Origin: Paramecium octaurelia
Taxonomy: Eukaryota; Ciliophora; Oligohymenophorea; Peniculida; Parameciidae
Reading direction: 5' to 3'
Assembly: GCA_905182995.1 (NCBI GenBank)
Contig: CAJJDP010000010.1
Coordinates: 186,001-250,000 of the forward strand
Length of the DNA: 64,000 nucleotides
The stretch's first letter is position 1. Each line of letters opens with the position of its first letter. The position numbers were made by a program, and so were the translations under genes. A model generated the notes under the pieces. It saw only the letters and a list, made by a program, of their open reading frames with translations. It was not told where the DNA came from and did not search any database. This document shows positions 11,536 to 23,420 of this stretch, piece by piece.

Positions 11536-12027
11536 TATATGTCTCATCTATAATTATATGCACTTTTACTACTTTTTAAACAACTGATTTACTATGGCGT
11601 ATATTTTAAATGCATTACTATATTTATTCTACATTAAAATTATTTGTTTAAATGATATAAGTATTGTAAAAATAATTTGATTTCGTAAATTATAAAATAG
11701 TTAAATCATTGCACATATCAGATAAAAGCAATAAAAGCAAAGTAAAAAATTTAAAGTTATTAATAAAATATCGAAATCATTTAAAAAAAAAGGATAATTA
11801 AAAAAGAAGGAATACTGTTTGGTATAAATAATTTTGAAAAAGCGATATCAAAAATAGAAATCATCTTTATATATATGAACAAAATATCCAAAATAAAAAA
11901 AATTAAAATATTATTTTTAGAAATAACTTCGATTAATTTTATTCAAGTATGTGGATATTAACTATGTATATGTAAAGATAAATAAATTTTTGAATTAAAT
12001 ATATCATAGTTATTTAAACAAAGCAAT

Positions 12028-12633
12028 ATTTCAACTTTTTAGAACTTAACTACTTTGAAAATGAAGTGAGAACTATATTGTAGAATCAAATTTATCAAAG
12101 TTATGTAAACATAAACAAATTATTAACAATATTGTCGAATTAATCTATCAAATGTATTAAAAAATAAAAATATTTCGTCTTTTTAGAATGTAATTACTTT
12201 GAATATAAAGAGAAAACTATATATTATATGTAATTCATCAAAACTATGTAAACATAAAAATATTTCATCTATTTAGAATTTAATTACTTCAATATAAAGT
12301 GAAAATTAGATTGAATAATGTATTTATCAAAACTATGTAAATATATAAATATTTCATTTTTTAGACTGAAATTAAAAATAATGTAATTTATAAAAAGTAT
12401 GTAAACATAAAAATACATCAATTTAGAATGTAATTACTTTCAATATAAAGTGAAAATTAGATTGAATAATGTAATTTATCAAAACTATGTAAATATTTAA
12501 ATATATCATCTTTTTTGATGGAATTGCATAAATTTAAAGTGAAAATGATTATAAATAATGTAATTTATCTAAAGTATGTAAATATATAAATATTTTATCT
12601 TTTAAGAATGAAATTACTTTAAATTTAATGTAA
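12028..12633. repeat. Tandem array, ~60-140-bp units (about 90 typical), 3' of AGC kinase
   Basis: Seven diverged units recur, each opening with an 'aatatttcatctttttagaa'-like block, followed by 'gtaattacttt', 'tataaagtgaaaa' and '(a)tttatcaaaactatgtaaa'. Starts fall near 12028, 12166, 12258, 12348, 12408, 12500 and 12590, so spacing is about 90 bp but ranges from about 60 to 140. Units differ by substitutions and small deletions. Non-coding. A second copy of most of it is at about 13225-13791 because of the contig overlap. The last, partial unit (12595-12633) is present only in the left copy. Confidence 0.8.
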
Positions 12634-13791
12634 NCTCACATTGATGGAAACGTATTTGATATGCAAAGTATTGTTGATGAACCTAAAGCTCATTTGGGAG
12701 GATGGACTTTTGTTAGTAATGATAAGTTATGATATATGTCTCATCTATAATTATATGCACTTTTACTACTTTTTAAACAACTGATTTACTATGGCGTATA
12801 TTTTAAATGCATTACTATATTTATTCTACATTAAAATTATTTGTTTAAATGATATAAGTATTGTAAAAATAATTTGATTTCGTAAATTATAAAATAGTTA
12901 AATCATTGCACATATCAGATAAAAGCAATAAAAGCAAAGTAAAAAATTTAAAGTTATTAATAAAATATCGAAATCATTTAAAAAAAAAGGATAATTAAAA
13001 AAGAAGGAATACTGTTTGGTATAAATAATTTTGAAAAAGCGATATCAAAAATAGAAATCATCTTTATATATATGAACAAAATATCCAAAATAAAAAAAAT
13101 TAAAATATTATTTTTAGAAATAACTTCGATTAATTTTATTCAAGTATGTGGATATTAACTATGTATATGTAAAGATAAATAAATTTTTGAATTAAATATA
13201 TCATAGTTATTTAAACAAAGCAATATTTCAACTTTTTAGAACTTAACTACTTTGAAAATGAAGTGAGAACTATATTGTAGAATCAAATTTATCAAAGTTA
13301 TGTAAACATAAACAAATTATTAACAATATTGTCGAATTAATCTATCAAATGTATTAAAAAATAAAAATATTTCGTCTTTTTAGAATGTAATTACTTTGAA
13401 TATAAAGAGAAAACTATATATTATATGTAATTCATCAAAACTATGTAAACATAAAAATATTTCATCTATTTAGAATTTAATTACTTCAATATAAAGTGAA
13501 AATTAGATTGAATAATGTATTTATCAAAACTATGTAAATATATAAATATTTCATTTTTTAGACTGAAATTAAAAATAATGTAATTTATAAAAAGTATGTA
13601 AACATAAAAATACATCAATTTAGAATGTAATTACTTTCAATATAAAGTGAAAATTAGATTGAATAATGTAATTTATCAAAACTATGTAAATATTTAAATA
13701 TATCATCTTTTTTGATGGAATTGCATAAATTTAAAGTGAAAATGATTATAAATAATGTAATTTATCTAAAGTATGTAAATATATAAATATT
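12634..13791. repeat. Duplicated contig end after n at 12634
   Basis: Sequence 12635-13791 repeats 11438-12594 at an offset of 1197 bases, beginning inside the last exon of the AGC kinase. The copies look identical until they part inside the tandem array: the left copy runs 39 bases further to the n, while the right copy leaves the array into unique sequence. It is best read as two contigs whose overlap was not merged, not as a gene duplication. Confidence 0.88.
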
Positions 13792-14160
13792 ATATTTATA
13801 ATGTAAAAATTACATCTTTTCCCTAATTGAGCATTCAAATTTTATTACTTGCTCCTCTCTCAATAAATGAAATATTAATTAAATTATATATAACATTTTT
13901 GCAATCCTATTGCTTTATTCTAAATTAAAATGCTCCCTTTTAGCAAAAATACATAATTAATTGCAAGATAATTCAAGCTTGCAAATACTGAGATAGAATA
14001 CATTTTTAGAAAGTTAAGTATAGAATAGAAATTTGTAATGAGGAGCTCGATGATTAATTGAAATGATAGAAAAATTTAACACTGCATAGAAATTTGTTCT
14101 TTGGTGAGGAAAAATATAAAATAAAGCTCTGTGTGAATCTTAGTTATGAAAAATTGAAAC
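13792..14160. other. Intergenic, AT-rich
   Basis: Unique sequence between the array and the stop of the minus-strand coiled-coil gene. No supported feature. Confidence 0.55.
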
Positions 14161-15205
14161 TCATATAATTTTGAATATTCTTTATTGGTTCTATATTTTC
14201 TATAAAATTTAATTAGGCATTAATTTTTCAATAAATTTTAGAAGGTTTTCCTTTTACCTTTCAATTGAGATTTTAACTTTTACATTATTATTTTTTATTT
14301 AAATTTAATTTTTTCCTAGAACATTCCTCGCTAGCAAAATTTTTTCAGATTCAATTTATGTTAAAAATTACCCATTTATTCTTAATCTTTTCTCAGCAAT
14401 TATTTTACGTACTTAGTATATCTATAAGGTATTTCCAAATTTCTTTTTCTGTTTATATCTTTCAATTGATTATCGTCGTATAATTGATTTAATATAATGT
14501 TCATTATTGGCTTGAATAATTTTTAATTCCATCATACGCTAGTGATTAGATTGTCATATTCATACTGCTTCCAACTATGTCAATCTATCTAATTCTATTT
14601 TGGCTGGTATGTACTCATCGAATTTGTATAATGTAGGCAGCAAATTGTGAATTGTTTAGAACATTTTAGGATTTTTCTAGGTTTTATGGTTAATATAATT
14701 TTATATGAAATTAAATTCTGTATTGAATTTCTTTGGTTGTGTAGCTATTTGATAATGCAGTCATATCCATATATCATTAAGTTTGTATGACATCTCAGGA
14801 CTCTTGTTCATTCTATAATTAGGTAGAATCTATTGTAATTTCAATTTAAATATTATCTTTATTTTTAATAAATCTCTAAATTCGCAAAAATTGAAAAGGA
14901 TGTCTTTTGAACTCCTTACACTAGATTTTTTTTTAGATCAATTTGACTAATTCTTTTTTTAGAATTCTAAAATTAGAACATTATTTCTTTTACTTTTTGA
15001 AATCATTTCTATAGGGATAAAAAATTTCAATTCTGTTTATGATAATACGAATTCTATGGATATAAATAATAATAATCTTTATTGCTTGTAATTTATGATT
15101 TCTCAATTCTGCTTCTAAAGCAGTAATTTATTCCCTTCAGTAGTTTAAATAGTCTCTATATTTCCTTTGCTTGTTCCCAAACTCTCCTAACCAAAGGATA
15201 CATTA
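14161..15205 (-). CDS. Coiled-coil / bZIP-like protein, reading frame broken near its N-terminus
   Basis: The minus strand codes over about 1 kb and ends at TGA 14161-14163. The N-terminal part reads GNKQRKYRDYLNY, then an in-frame TGA, then REQITALEAELRNHKLQ: a basic region followed by Leu/heptad spacing that resembles a bZIP. Downstream come PTLYKFDEYIPAKIELDRL and, after a 27-nt intron-like segment, ARMMELKIIQANNEHYIK and a Lys-rich tail. The exons between about 14560 and 14830 are not resolved and the true start is not certain (15205 is the ATG of a competing frame). DNA binding is inference from the basic-Leu pattern. The TGA may be a sequence error, a pseudogene mark or an unseen splice. 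Confidence 0.5.
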
Positions 15206-15353
15206 TAAATTAGATGATTAATTAAACCTAATCAAATTATTTTATAAAGGCAATAGAATAATGAAGATTGCTACAGTGTTAATACTCTAATAGGTCTTAA
15301 TTAAATAGCATAATGTCATCTAAAGACTCAAAGTTCACTTTAGAAAGTACTTG

Positions 15354-15839
15354 TCAAACAAGATTGAGAAGTATTGGGTTTGTAGATAAGAGAGTAGGAG
15401 GATTAGCATAATTAGGCAACGGTGCGCATTGGAAGATTTTAAATCCATATTCTTCAAGTCGTTGTTTGATCGCAGAATTTATACTAGGAATTGCTTATTA
15501 TAAGACGATTTTCCATTTTCTTGGATAGGACATATTACGTACTCGTTGGGGTGTCCTACTTCCTCTTAAGTAAATCTAAATTAAGTTCCCTTCTTGAAAC
15601 ACCAACCAAATATGCAAAAACTATTAAATTGAAAAAGAACTTTTAACATTTTAGTTATTCAAATAACACTTTTTTTTTGACCAAATGCAAAATTAATTTG
15701 TGGTTCCCATTATATGAAATAGTATTTATAAACTTTTTCCTTAACAAAATACTTAGCTTCGGTTTACCTACAATTATGAGAAAGAACATCAACACAGAAA
15801 AAGTTTTTCTTCAACAAACAAAATCATGTCAATTTCCAT
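15354..15839 (-). CDS. Unidentified protein, exon structure unresolved
   Basis: The minus strand has protein-like stretches in alternating frames: VDVLSHNCRQTEAKYF, FIQWEPQINFAFGQKK, CIFGWCFKKGT, EEVGHPNEYVICPIQENGKS, and YGFKIFQCAPLPNYANPP ending at TGA 15354-15356. Frame switches coincide with intron-like GT...AG segments of about 30-33 nt, but I could not place them all, and an overlapping alternative frame is also open near 15500. No family recognised. Low confidence in boundaries, moderate confidence that minus-strand coding exists here. Confidence 0.4.
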
Positions 15840-15857
15840 AAAATAATCACTTTTTAG

Positions 15858-17767
15858 ATGTATGAAATACTGTTGGAAGACTCCTAATTCTAAATCAGTG
15901 TGTTTGGAAGTAATTAAATTTAATTGCATTTTCTCCGACTAGGATTCCTCTAAAGGCTAAGCCTTTTTGTTCTAAGAATGCTTTAATCCCTCCTCAACAG
16001 TTCCCTAATAGAAAAATTTCTCAAGGTTTTATTGAAGATTTGTTGTTCAATCAAACTATATGACAAAAAACTAATAATGGCAGCGTGACAGATAGAGTTA
16101 GTATTTTATAGAAATCCTAAAGATCTACATCTAAGGACAAGCTTGGATCTAATATTAAGTAGCTTAGAATACCTAACGATAATTGTTTTCAATTAACAAG
16201 AGGAGTTAATCTCCTTCTAAATCATAAAAATAAAAACCTTCACAATTAACATAGTTAATAGTTAAAACCCTGTTTAAGGGTCTATGACAAGAAGAAATAT
16301 CATGGAAGAGCTAATTTCTACAACAACCTACTCTGGAATCGTAAAGTCTTCTTCATAAAACAAAGTTATTAGCTAAGAAATATTAATCAATCTTCATATA
16401 GGCCAGGAATATATTTAAAATTACACATTTGCTTCAAATATATCTACCGATAAATTAGTTAACATTTTAAAATAAAAAATTAATAATATCGAAGTAATCG
16501 CTTTCTAGTCATTAGATGATAATATTTAACTTGACTATTACTTGTCCTTACCAAATTTAGTTATGGAACCTTTTGTAAATAAGACCATTAGATTAAAACC
16601 CATAATAAGTGCAAATAAAAATAAAATCAACCTAAATTCATTTTAATTTTTATCAGTAATTGGAAGAGGAGGATTTTCAACTGTTGTATTAGCAAGATCA
16701 TTAATTAATGGTTAATTTGTAGCACTGAAATTAATTAATAAAAAATTTATTGAATAATATCAAAAATAAGATTTGGTAAAAAATGAGAGAGATATTTTAA
16801 TATAAACGACCTATAGAGGAGCCACCTTCACCAATAGAATAGAGCATGCATTTGAAACAAAAAATTAAATAGTGTTTTGTTTAGATTACTGTCCTAGTGG
16901 TGATTGTTCAACCTCATTAAAAAGTCATAACGATTATCAGAATAATAGGCAAGATTCTATAATTGAAGTTATTTTGGCAATTGGATTTTTGCATAATGAA
17001 CAAATTATATATAGGGATATAAAGCCTGAAAATATTTTAATAGATTCAAAAGGCCATATTTAGTTGGCAGACTTTGGTTTAGCTAGTCCAAATATGAATA
17101 AAGATGGCTGCGCTTATTCATTTTGTGGCTCACCTGAATATATGGCCCCTGAGATGTTTTAGAACTCTGGTCATACTTAATTGCTAGATTATTATTGTTT
17201 AGGATGCCTACTATATGAATTTGTCACAGGGCTACCACCATTTTATGCTGATGATAAAAATATTATCAATAGGTTAATAAAAGAATAGGTTGAATTTCCT
17301 GAATTTTTAAGTAGAGATAAAATTTTTTCAAACATATCTAAGACCTTATTAGACAATTAATGATTAAAAATCCTTCTAAAAGATAAGGAGGCAAAAATGG
17401 AATAGATGAAATACTTTAACACAGATGGTTTAAAAATATAGATATAGCTTAATTTGTAAATAAGGCTATCAAACAACCTTTTATTCCTGATCTACAAAAG
17501 TTAAATTTAAAATCAGTGAATTAGAACGATAAATAATTTCTTGGGTTGATGTAAAGAGAATAGAAATAGAATGCATCTTTCAAAACAATGTTTTCTAGCG
17601 ATTTTTATTTTTCAAATAACCTAGAAACAGATAAAAGTATCTAATTTTCAAAATCCATTATAGAAAACCTTGTTAAAAAGACTTTAGTCAATAAATAATG
17701 CTTAACAAATCTTTAGTTACAAACATCTTCTCAAATAAACATTTACTAATAACAAATCCAATCCTGA
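15858..17767 (+). pseudogene. AGC-type protein kinase with several frame breaks
   Basis: A second kinase with clear catalytic motifs: [62 protein letters not shown] and LPPFYADD, i.e. PKA/AGC-like. The frame is damaged: a TGA near 16060; changes of frame between 16060 and 16310; in the C-lobe a 1-nt-short and a later 2-nt-short site that together keep the frame ([12 protein letters not shown] where kinases have LSExxARFYIIEV); and a further shift near 17340, after which IRQLMIKNPSKRQG and a tail continue to TGA 17765. Some breaks could be unrecognised introns (a 26- or 32-nt one fits at 17290-17342). Start not determined. Either a decaying gene or low-quality sequence; homopolymer A runs are involved. 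Confidence 0.6.
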
Positions 17768-18397
17768 CCCTAAAAATAAAGAGTAAAATATTTTTTTGAT
17801 TTTATATGTTTAAACCAATTAACCATTTGAATCTTAGGAAATTGGACAAGAGAGAGTTTTTGAACAAAAATTATTAAGTTTGTAATCTCATCATTAGGGT
17901 TAAAACTTCAGAATTATCATTTACAAATACCTAAAAATATCAATTTTGCTCATGAATTATAAAAAACAAATAAAAAATTAAACTCTGTACTCATTATATC
18001 TCCAAACTTTATTTTGATTGATGTTCAGTATATGTCTTACTTTACTTATTATTTTAATAGAAACTTAAATGCAGTCATAATAATATCAACAATTAATATA
18101 TCAATGAGCATTTTTCTTCTAATTAATTTTATTCACTATCAATTTTATCATCTTAGCTATTAAAGTAAATATAAAACATGTAAATTTTCATCAACCCTGT
18201 GATTTGGTAAAATTCATGAGTAAATTTCAGAACAAAAATGAATTAAATAATTTCTACCTTTGAGTTTATAAAATTAAATAATAAACTTACAGATTATATT
18301 AAATATTATATATTTGATGTAGAAATTAGTTAATCTTTTTTTTATTATAAAAATTTCCTGTTTGTATTTCTTATTATTCATACAATTATAATATTAT
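17768..18397. other. Between kinase and SPP-like gene; coding-like fragments only
   Basis: Convergent region of about 630 bp (repeated at 19500-20129). Short plus-strand frames such as GQERVFEQKLLSL and NINFAHELQKTNKK look mildly protein-like but I could not join them into a gene. No other feature seen. Confidence 0.35.
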
Positions 18398-19067
18398 TCA
18401 AACTTACTCACTCTATTACAATTCATAAACTCCAGCCGATTTCTAAGATCTAAATATTTAGCCAATCCACAAAGAATAAAACTGTTTTCTTATCACACTA
18501 ACTATTAGCACAGGTATCAATATGATAGGAACTAAATATAACAAAGCTGGTTGAGCTTATTAGTATATTACTAATGAAAGCATACAAATTAGTAATCCAA
18601 TACAATATCCAATTATCGATGTAATATACATACAATGCCCTTTGTTTAAAATGTTTTCAAATTTTAGAATGTATTTGATCACTATTCCTGGTAATAGAAT
18701 ATCACCTAAGCCAAGTATGGAGCATTTCATTAAAGGAGAATTATATGATTTCATCAAAGGAGGGCATATAAATTTCATTGGTAAATCTATGGATGTGGCT
18801 ACTTATGCCATAACAGATGTTCCAAAAAATACTGGACTTATGAACACTCAAAATATATCATAAAAGAAAGCTAGACTTAATAAGATTGTAGAGGTTTTAA
18901 AGCTATCAACTTCAATTATCTCAATGATATTTGAAATTATTACTTTGAACATCAAAAGCGTAATTAGAAATGCTACTATATTATTTATTATCCAATTTTT
19001 AGTTTAAAAATACGAGAATACAATAAATAAGCTTATCAAATATGAAATAATCTTTAGCAATAAATAT
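18398..19067 (-). CDS. Left-contig partial copy of the SPP-like gene
   Basis: Carries the C-terminal half of the intramembrane protease (GLGD and PAL motifs) and stops upstream at the n. Identical to the corresponding part of 20130-21573 and best treated as the same locus seen twice. Confidence 0.8.
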
Positions 19068-20129
19068 NTCTAAGACCTTATTAGACAATTAATGATTAAA
19101 AATCCTTCTAAAAGATAAGGAGGCAAAAATGGAATAGATGAAATACTTTAACACAGATGGTTTAAAAATATAGATATAGCTTAATTTGTAAATAAGGCTA
19201 TCAAACAACCTTTTATTCCTGATCTACAAAAGTTAAATTTAAAATCAGTGAATTAGAACGATAAATAATTTCTTGGGTTGATGTAAAGAGAATAGAAATA
19301 GAATGCATCTTTCAAAACAATGTTTTCTAGCGATTTTTATTTTTCAAATAACCTAGAAACAGATAAAAGTATCTAATTTTCAAAATCCATTATAGAAAAC
19401 CTTGTTAAAAAGACTTTAGTCAATAAATAATGCTTAACAAATCTTTAGTTACAAACATCTTCTCAAATAAACATTTACTAATAACAAATCCAATCCTGAC
19501 CCTAAAAATAAAGAGTAAAATATTTTTTTGATTTTATATGTTTAAACCAATTAACCATTTGAATCTTAGGAAATTGGACAAGAGAGAGTTTTTGAACAAA
19601 AATTATTAAGTTTGTAATCTCATCATTAGGGTTAAAACTTCAGAATTATCATTTACAAATACCTAAAAATATCAATTTTGCTCATGAATTATAAAAAACA
19701 AATAAAAAATTAAACTCTGTACTCATTATATCTCCAAACTTTATTTTGATTGATGTTCAGTATATGTCTTACTTTACTTATTATTTTAATAGAAACTTAA
19801 ATGCAGTCATAATAATATCAACAATTAATATATCAATGAGCATTTTTCTTCTAATTAATTTTATTCACTATCAATTTTATCATCTTAGCTATTAAAGTAA
19901 ATATAAAACATGTAAATTTTCATCAACCCTGTGATTTGGTAAAATTCATGAGTAAATTTCAGAACAAAAATGAATTAAATAATTTCTACCTTTGAGTTTA
20001 TAAAATTAAATAATAAACTTACAGATTATATTAAATATTATATATTTGATGTAGAAATTAGTTAATCTTTTTTTTATTATAAAAATTTCCTGTTTGTATT
20101 TCTTATTATTCATACAATTATAATATTAT

Positions 20130-21573
20130 TCAAACTTACTCACTCTATTACAATTCATAAACTCCAGCCGATTTCTAAGATCTAAATATTTAGCCAATCC
20201 ACAAAGAATAAAACTGTTTTCTTATCACACTAACTATTAGCACAGGTATCAATATGATAGGAACTAAATATAACAAAGCTGGTTGAGCTTATTAGTATAT
20301 TACTAATGAAAGCATACAAATTAGTAATCCAATACAATATCCAATTATCGATGTAATATACATACAATGCCCTTTGTTTAAAATGTTTTCAAATTTTAGA
20401 ATGTATTTGATCACTATTCCTGGTAATAGAATATCACCTAAGCCAAGTATGGAGCATTTCATTAAAGGAGAATTATATGATTTCATCAAAGGAGGGCATA
20501 TAAATTTCATTGGTAAATCTATGGATGTGGCTACTTATGCCATAACAGATGTTCCAAAAAATACTGGACTTATGAACACTCAAAATATATCATAAAAGAA
20601 AGCTAGACTTAATAAGATTGTAGAGGTTTTAAAGCTATCAACTTCAATTATCTCAATGATATTTGAAATTATTACTTTGAACATCAAAAGCGTAATTAGA
20701 AATGCTACTATATTATTTATTATCCAATTTTTAGTTTAAAAATACGAGAATACAATAAATAAGCTTATCAAATATGAAATAATCTTTAGCAATAAATATT
20801 TTTTCAAGAACTTTTGCAACTAATCTTCTATTATTATTTAAATACTTAGGATTGCCATAAAAAATATCACTATACTCAAAACTCTAATATATTATATACT
20901 TTTTTTACATTTATCCAATAGTTGGAAATTTATATAGACAAAATAACAAAATACTTGCAGATAAAATAAATAACATGGATGTCTTTGCGTTGAATTCTTC
21001 AGTCTTTATTGATTCAATAATTCTAATTTCTTATAATCCATAATTTGTGCCAATTATTATTAATGAAACTGCTAAAATTAATAACATTATTAATGGATGT
21101 AAGTATTATTCTGTCTGTTGGCATTGCTTGTAGAATTAAATTGAATAGGATTGAGAATTATTTTAATCTACAAATACTGTAAAATTAAGTATTATTAAAC
21201 TCCATGAAATTTAATCTTTTTACGGCTGACATTCATACGTCATTATAAATTATTCTTGTTAATTTGGCTCTATTTAAAATTTTTATTTTTTGGAATTTTA
21301 CGAAATATTCAATACATCTGCATCAAAAACTAAAGGATTTATTGTAATAGAAATCTGTTCTTATTGATTATTGAGGAATACAAATTTACTATGTCTTTCA
21401 TTTGATTTTTCTAAATATAATTTTGCAGGATGACATTAAGTTTGCTCCAAAAATTCCATTTTAAATAGTGTATCAATTTTCTTCTCATTTGCAATCAAGT
21501 ATTATTTATCCTTTTCAATAAACAATTCAAAACCTTTTGAGTGAATGAAAATAAACAATAAATAAAAATACAT
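20130..21573 (-). CDS. Signal-peptide-peptidase-like intramembrane aspartyl protease (in-frame TGA)
   Basis: SPP/SPPL proteases cut transmembrane helices using two membrane-embedded aspartates. The reading has 472 codons (one is TGA) with one 25-nt intron near 20887. It starts with a signal-like MYFYLLFIFIHSKG, has a lumenal N-domain with paired Cys, then several hydrophobic helices. Catalytic motifs: FFYDIF (first Asp), SILGLGDILLPG (second Asp) and QPALLYLVP (the PAL motif). The 9-TM order fits SPPL2 and plant SPPL proteins. Oddity: directly after YDIF an in-frame TGA (20580-20582) sits where relatives have Trp (YDIFWVF). All else is intact, so read error, recent nonsense mutation or readthrough are open. 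Best complete copy of three. Confidence 0.82.
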
Positions 21574-23003
21574 TAAAATATTAAATAACAGAAATTGAAA
21601 TTCTCAACTTCTGAGTTTGCATCNGGTATCAATATGATAGGAACTAAATATAACAAAGCTGGTTGAGCTTATTAGTATATTACTAATGAAAGCATACAAA
21701 TTAGTAATCCAATACAATATCCAATTATCGATGTAATATACATACAATGCCCTTTGTTTAAAATGTTTTCAAATTTTAGAATGTATTTGATCACTATTCC
21801 TGGTAATAGAATATCACCTAAGCCAAGTATGGAGCATTTCATTAAAGGAGAATTATATGATTTCATCAAAGGAGGGCATATAAATTTCATTGGTAAATCT
21901 ATGGATGTGGCTACTTATGCCATAACAGATGTTCCAAAAAATACTGGACTTATGAACACTCAAAATATATCATAAAAGAAAGCTAGACTTAATAAGATTG
22001 TAGAGGTTTTAAAGCTATCAACTTCAATTATCTCAATGATATTTGAAATTATTACTTTGAACATCAAAAGCGTAATTAGAAATGCTACTATATTATTTAT
22101 TATCCAATTTTTAGTTTAAAAATACGAGAATACAATAAATAAGCTTATCAAATATGAAATAATCTTTAGCAATAAATATTTTTTCAAGAACTTTTGCAAC
22201 TAATCTTCTATTATTATTTAAATACTTAGGATTGCCATAAAAAATATCACTATACTCAAAACTCTAATATATTATATACTTTTTTTACATTTATCCAATA
22301 GTTGGAAATTTATATAGACAAAATAACAAAATACTTGCAGATAAAATAAATAACATGGATGTCTTTGCGTTGAATTCTTCAGTCTTTATTGATTCAATAA
22401 TTCTAATTTCTTATAATCCATAATTTGTGCCAATTATTATTAATGAAACTGCTAAAATTAATAACATTATTAATGGATGTAAGTATTATTCTGTCTGTTG
22501 GCATTGCTTGTAGAATTAAATTGAATAGGATTGAGAATTATTTTAATCTACAAATACTGTAAAATTAAGTATTATTAAACTCCATGAAATTTAATCTTTT
22601 TACGGCTGACATTCATACGTCATTATAAATTATTCTTGTTAATTTGGCTCTATTTAAAATTTTTATTTTTTGGAATTTTACGAAATATTCAATACATCTG
22701 CATCAAAAACTAAAGGATTTATTGTAATAGAAATCTGTTCTTATTGATTATTGAGGAATACAAATTTACTATGTCTTTCATTTGATTTTTCTAAATATAA
22801 TTTTGCAGGATGACATTAAGTTTGCTCCAAAAATTCCATTTTAAATAGTGTATCAATTTTCTTCTCATTTGCAATCAAGTATTATTTATCCTTTTCAATA
22901 AACAATTCAAAACCTTTTGAGTGAATGAAAATAAACAATAAATAAAAATACATTAAAATATTAAATAACAGAAATTGAAATTCTCAACTTCTGAGTTTGC
23001 ATC
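20245..23003. repeat. Duplicated contig overlap around n at 21624
   Basis: 20245-21623 recurs as 21625-23003 (1379 bases, offset 1380), with the n exactly at the junction. Together with the previous overlap this makes three copies of the segment coding for the GLGD helix region. Confidence 0.9.
21625..22953 (-). CDS. Right-contig partial copy of the SPP-like gene
   Basis: Starts at the same ATG as the full copy (22951-22953) but its C-terminus is lost at the n, just after the PAL motif. Includes the same in-frame TGA at 21960-21962. Same locus, not a paralogue. Confidence 0.8.
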
Positions 23004-23420
23004 TATATATGAATTGAAAAACAGCCTTTTTGGATACAATAGGGTAACCTTTAATGACTAATTTGTCCAACTTTTTGGAATTTTCAATTTAGAATTTATT
23101 ATTTTATTCAATAATTATTAAGATCTCTATTTATCTTTATATTATTGATCAAAAGTTATCCTCTATTAAGGGTGTCAAACCTATAATAATAGTATAAAGT
23201 ATATAACTAATGTATTCTTTTATTAAGTTTTTATAAAGCAACAATAGTTGAATTTATTTTTTAAAAAACGCAAACAGAATGATAATTTTGTTGAAATGCT
23301 TTTATTTTCTATTAAGTAACTATCAATAACGGAAAGCTAAAATAGTTTTATTATAATTTCTAGAAATATTCATATGATTTTGGCTTTAAATAAAGAAATA
23401 ATTTCAATATTGTAAAAATT
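22954..23420. other. Intergenic, AT-rich
   Basis: Between two minus-strand genes. No supported feature. Confidence 0.55.

Larger units (their letters stand above)
17337..20799. repeat. Duplicated contig overlap around n at 19068
   Basis: 17337-19067 and 19069-20799 are the same 1731 bases at an offset of 1732, with the n exactly between them. The block holds the end of the broken kinase and the 3' half of the SPP-like gene. Left copy ends at the n; right copy continues into the rest of the SPP-like gene. Confidence 0.9.

Noticed and set aside
15313..15597. 94-codon plus-strand frame starting MSSKDSKFTLEST
   Set aside because: The opposite strand carries more protein-like sequence over the same bases, so this is probably an antisense shadow.
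18398..22953. Three tandem SPP-like protease genes
   Set aside because: Copies are identical and meet exactly at n characters; they are contig overlaps of one gene.
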